Part shown: positions 14,920-16,185 of the stretch, piece by piece | Layout: the number at the start of each line of letters is the position of its first letter | Numbering within the stretch: the first letter of the stretch is position 1 | Assembly (NCBI GenBank): GCA_016194725.1 | Contig: JACQAW010000048.1 | Location: 1 to 16,185, forward strand | Length of the DNA: 16,185 bases | Source of the DNA: Deltaproteobacteria bacterium | Lineage (GTDB): Bacteria > Bdellovibrionota > UBA1018 > UBA923 | Reading direction: 5' to 3' | Translations under genes and position numbers: made by a program | The notes under the pieces: model-generated | Databases searched by the model: none | Seen by the model: the letters and a program-made list of their open reading frames with translations, nothing else | What the model was told of the DNA's origin: nothing

Positions 14920-15639
14920 ATGCGGAACGCAGTACTACTTCTTTCGAGCGGGCTGGACTCGGCTGCCAATCTGGCGCTGGCCGCCGATTTTCAAGTCAAG
15001 CTCGCGCTCACTATCGACTATGGCCAAAAGGGGGCCGTGCGGGAATTTGAGCATGCGGCCAGCCTGGCCCGGCATTTCGGGGTTGAACATCAGACCTTTG
15101 AACTGAGAGGTTTTCTGTCTCTTACTGGCGGCAGGAGCGCCCTGATGGGCGGCCAGCAGATTCCGGCTCCGGAATCGCTTTTGGAACTCGACGATCTCAA
15201 GGCTGCAACGCGAACGGCCGCCGCGGTTTGGGTACCCAACCGCAACGGCGTGATGCTTTCGATTGCGGCGGCGCTGGCCGAAAGCCGTGATTTTGACGCC
15301 GTGGCCGTGGGATTCAACGCCGAAGAGGCTGTCACCTTTCCAGACAATACCCAGGCCTATATGGATTCCATGTCGGCTTCCTTCGCTTATTCGACTGCCA
15401 ACAAAGTAAAGGTCGTCAGCGCGACGGCATCACTGACCAAGTCGGAAATTGTGGCACGTCTGGCCAACCGTGACTTCCCGTTCGCCTCTCTATGGAGTTG
15501 TTATCGTGGTGAAGCGCGGCATTGCGGGCGCTGTGAATCCTGCCAGCGCTTGCGCCGGGCTTTCGACACGAGCCTTACAGGTTCTGAGCACGGGCGGGCA
15601 GTAGCCGCCCTTTTCGGTGAAAACGAGGCACAAAGATGA
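14920..15639 (+). CDS. queC: 7-cyano-7-deazaguanine synthase QueC
   Basis: QueC uses ATP and ammonia to turn 7-carboxy-7-deazaguanine into preQ0, the nitrile precursor of queuosine. The 239-residue protein begins with a PP-loop, LLLSSGLDSAANLA (S9-S14; SSGxDS instead of the usual SGGxDS), followed by IDYGQKG. VPNRNGVMLSIAAALAE (105-121) and GFNAEEAVTFPDNT (131-144) are conserved QueC blocks. The zinc site near the C-terminus is complete: C194, C202, C205 and C208 in WSCYRGEARHCGRCESC. ATG 14920 follows the queD TAA by one base, and its stop overlaps the next ATG in an ATGA arrangement (15636-15639), indicating strong translational coupling on both sides. Substitutions such as FPDN for the common YPDC are noted but do not touch the PP-loop or zinc ligands. 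Confidence 0.94.
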   Translation: MRNAVLLLSSGLDSAANLALAADFQVKLALTIDYGQKGAVREFEHAASLARHFGVEHQTFELRGFLSLTGGRSALMGGQQIPAPESLLELDDLKAATRTAAAVWVPNRNGVMLSIAAALAESRDFDAVAVGFNAEEAVTFPDNTQAYMDSMSASFAYSTANKVKVVSATASLTKSEIVARLANRDFPFASLWSCYRGEARHCGRCESCQRLRRAFDTSLTGSEHGRAVAALFGENEAQR

Positions 15640-16185
15640 CGGGCCCTGTCCAGTTTCGCGTTTTGGAAAAGACCGCGTCTGACCCAATTACCTATACGGG
15701 CAAAGAGCTGCGCCCACACTGGGGGCTCGAAAAAACCGGCGTGTACGGTTCGCTACTGACTGCCTTTGTTGGCTCGTGCGAGGTTCCGACTGCCCATTTG
15801 GTCGATCTGGAAGACCGGCTGGCATGTGACATGATTCGGGCGGGCAGCATGCTGCATATTTTGGGAGAGTTTTTTGGTACGACGCTTGAGGCTGGTGTTC
15901 TTTATCAGCGGCTCCTGATTGTCTGGGCAGAACGGCTGCTTCGCGAAGCTGGCATTGCTGTTGCGCGTAGCGGCGACGACCTGTTTTTTGAAGACCGAAA
16001 GTTGTCTGTTTCGATTGCGACCGTGTCGCCCGTGTCGGTTTTGATCCACTGGGGACTCAACATTGACCCGGCCGGAGCGCCGGTCAAGGCCGTGGGGCTG
16101 AACCATTTGGGCTGGGGAAATGCCGAGGTTTTAGCCTTTGCCAAAAAACTCCTCACTCATTACATTGGGGAACTCGAGGAGATCC
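15636..16185 (+). CDS. DUF366-family protein (partial, runs off the window)
   Basis: The frame opens at ATG 15636, overlapping the queC stop by four bases, and stays open for 183 codons to the window edge. Landmarks match the DUF366 family as I recall it: ITYTGKELRPHWGL near the N-terminus, VDLEDRLACDMIRAGSMLHI, QRLLIVWAERLL, a central GDDLFFEDRKLSVSIAT block, VSVLIHWGLNID, and a C-terminal IGELEEI. No biochemical function is established to my knowledge. Coupling to queC suggests a role near preQ0 or queuosine synthesis, such as an accessory or salvage step; that is inference from context. The family call is fairly firm, the role open. The remaining C-terminal codons lie beyond the window. 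Confidence 0.75.
   Translation, partial: MTGPVQFRVLEKTASDPITYTGKELRPHWGLEKTGVYGSLLTAFVGSCEVPTAHLVDLEDRLACDMIRAGSMLHILGEFFGTTLEAGVLYQRLLIVWAERLLREAGIAVARSGDDLFFEDRKLSVSIATVSPVSVLIHWGLNIDPAGAPVKAVGLNHLGWGNAEVLAFAKKLLTHYIGELEEI

Overview
This window looks like a chromosomal segment of a fairly GC-rich Gram-negative bacterium. Three predicted lipoproteins with lipobox signal peptides, a RimI-type acetyltransferase, a lytic transglycosylase and a de novo queuosine cluster all fit a didermal proteobacterium-like cell. The short threonyl-tRNA synthetase, the abundant odd lipoproteins (one of 1398 residues) and the queC/DUF366 pairing suggest a Bdellovibrionota/Oligoflexia or other former-deltaproteobacterial lineage. 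That placement is inference. I see no rRNA, tRNA, CRISPR array, insertion sequence or phage gene.

Layout, left to right. (1) 1-162 is the 3' end of a metallo-beta-lactamase-fold hydrolase, whose stop codon overlaps that of a convergent, minimal ComEC-type channel gene (159-1181, minus). (2) Divergent from comEC is a membrane-anchored J-domain protein (1246-1725), which meets tail-to-tail a 4.2 kb minus-strand gene for a giant secreted lipoprotein (1730-5926). (3) A 274-bp divergent intergenic region holds a candidate promoter for the giant lipoprotein and a 10-bp hairpin that covers the ribosome binding site of a ComM/YifB-like AAA+ ATPase (6201-7820). (4) A lipoprotein metzincin protease (7882-8721) follows. 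(5) On the minus strand, thrS (10162-11937, without a TGS domain) overlaps the start of an HD-domain phosphohydrolase gene that is split by a frameshift (8749-10172). (6) Divergent from thrS are a lipoprotein of unknown function (12019-13239) and rimI (13264-13746). (7) A 286-bp AT-richer stretch (13747-14032) holds two perfect inverted repeats and what may be a broken small reading frame. (8) The window ends in a tightly overlapping operon: lytic transglycosylase, queD, queC and a DUF366 gene that runs off the edge.

Functional themes. ComEC (DNA uptake across the inner membrane) and ComM (branch migration on incoming DNA) both belong to natural transformation, but here both are divergent or reduced and they are not in one operon. 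QueD and QueC are steps of preQ0/queuosine synthesis, and DUF366 is translationally coupled to them, making it a candidate pathway accessory. ThrRS, RimI and queuosine all concern translation. The most unusual items are the frameshifted HD gene, the RBS-masking hairpin before comM, the unexplained 13.75-14.03 kb stretch before a transglycosylase that lacks a signal peptide, and the giant lipoprotein.
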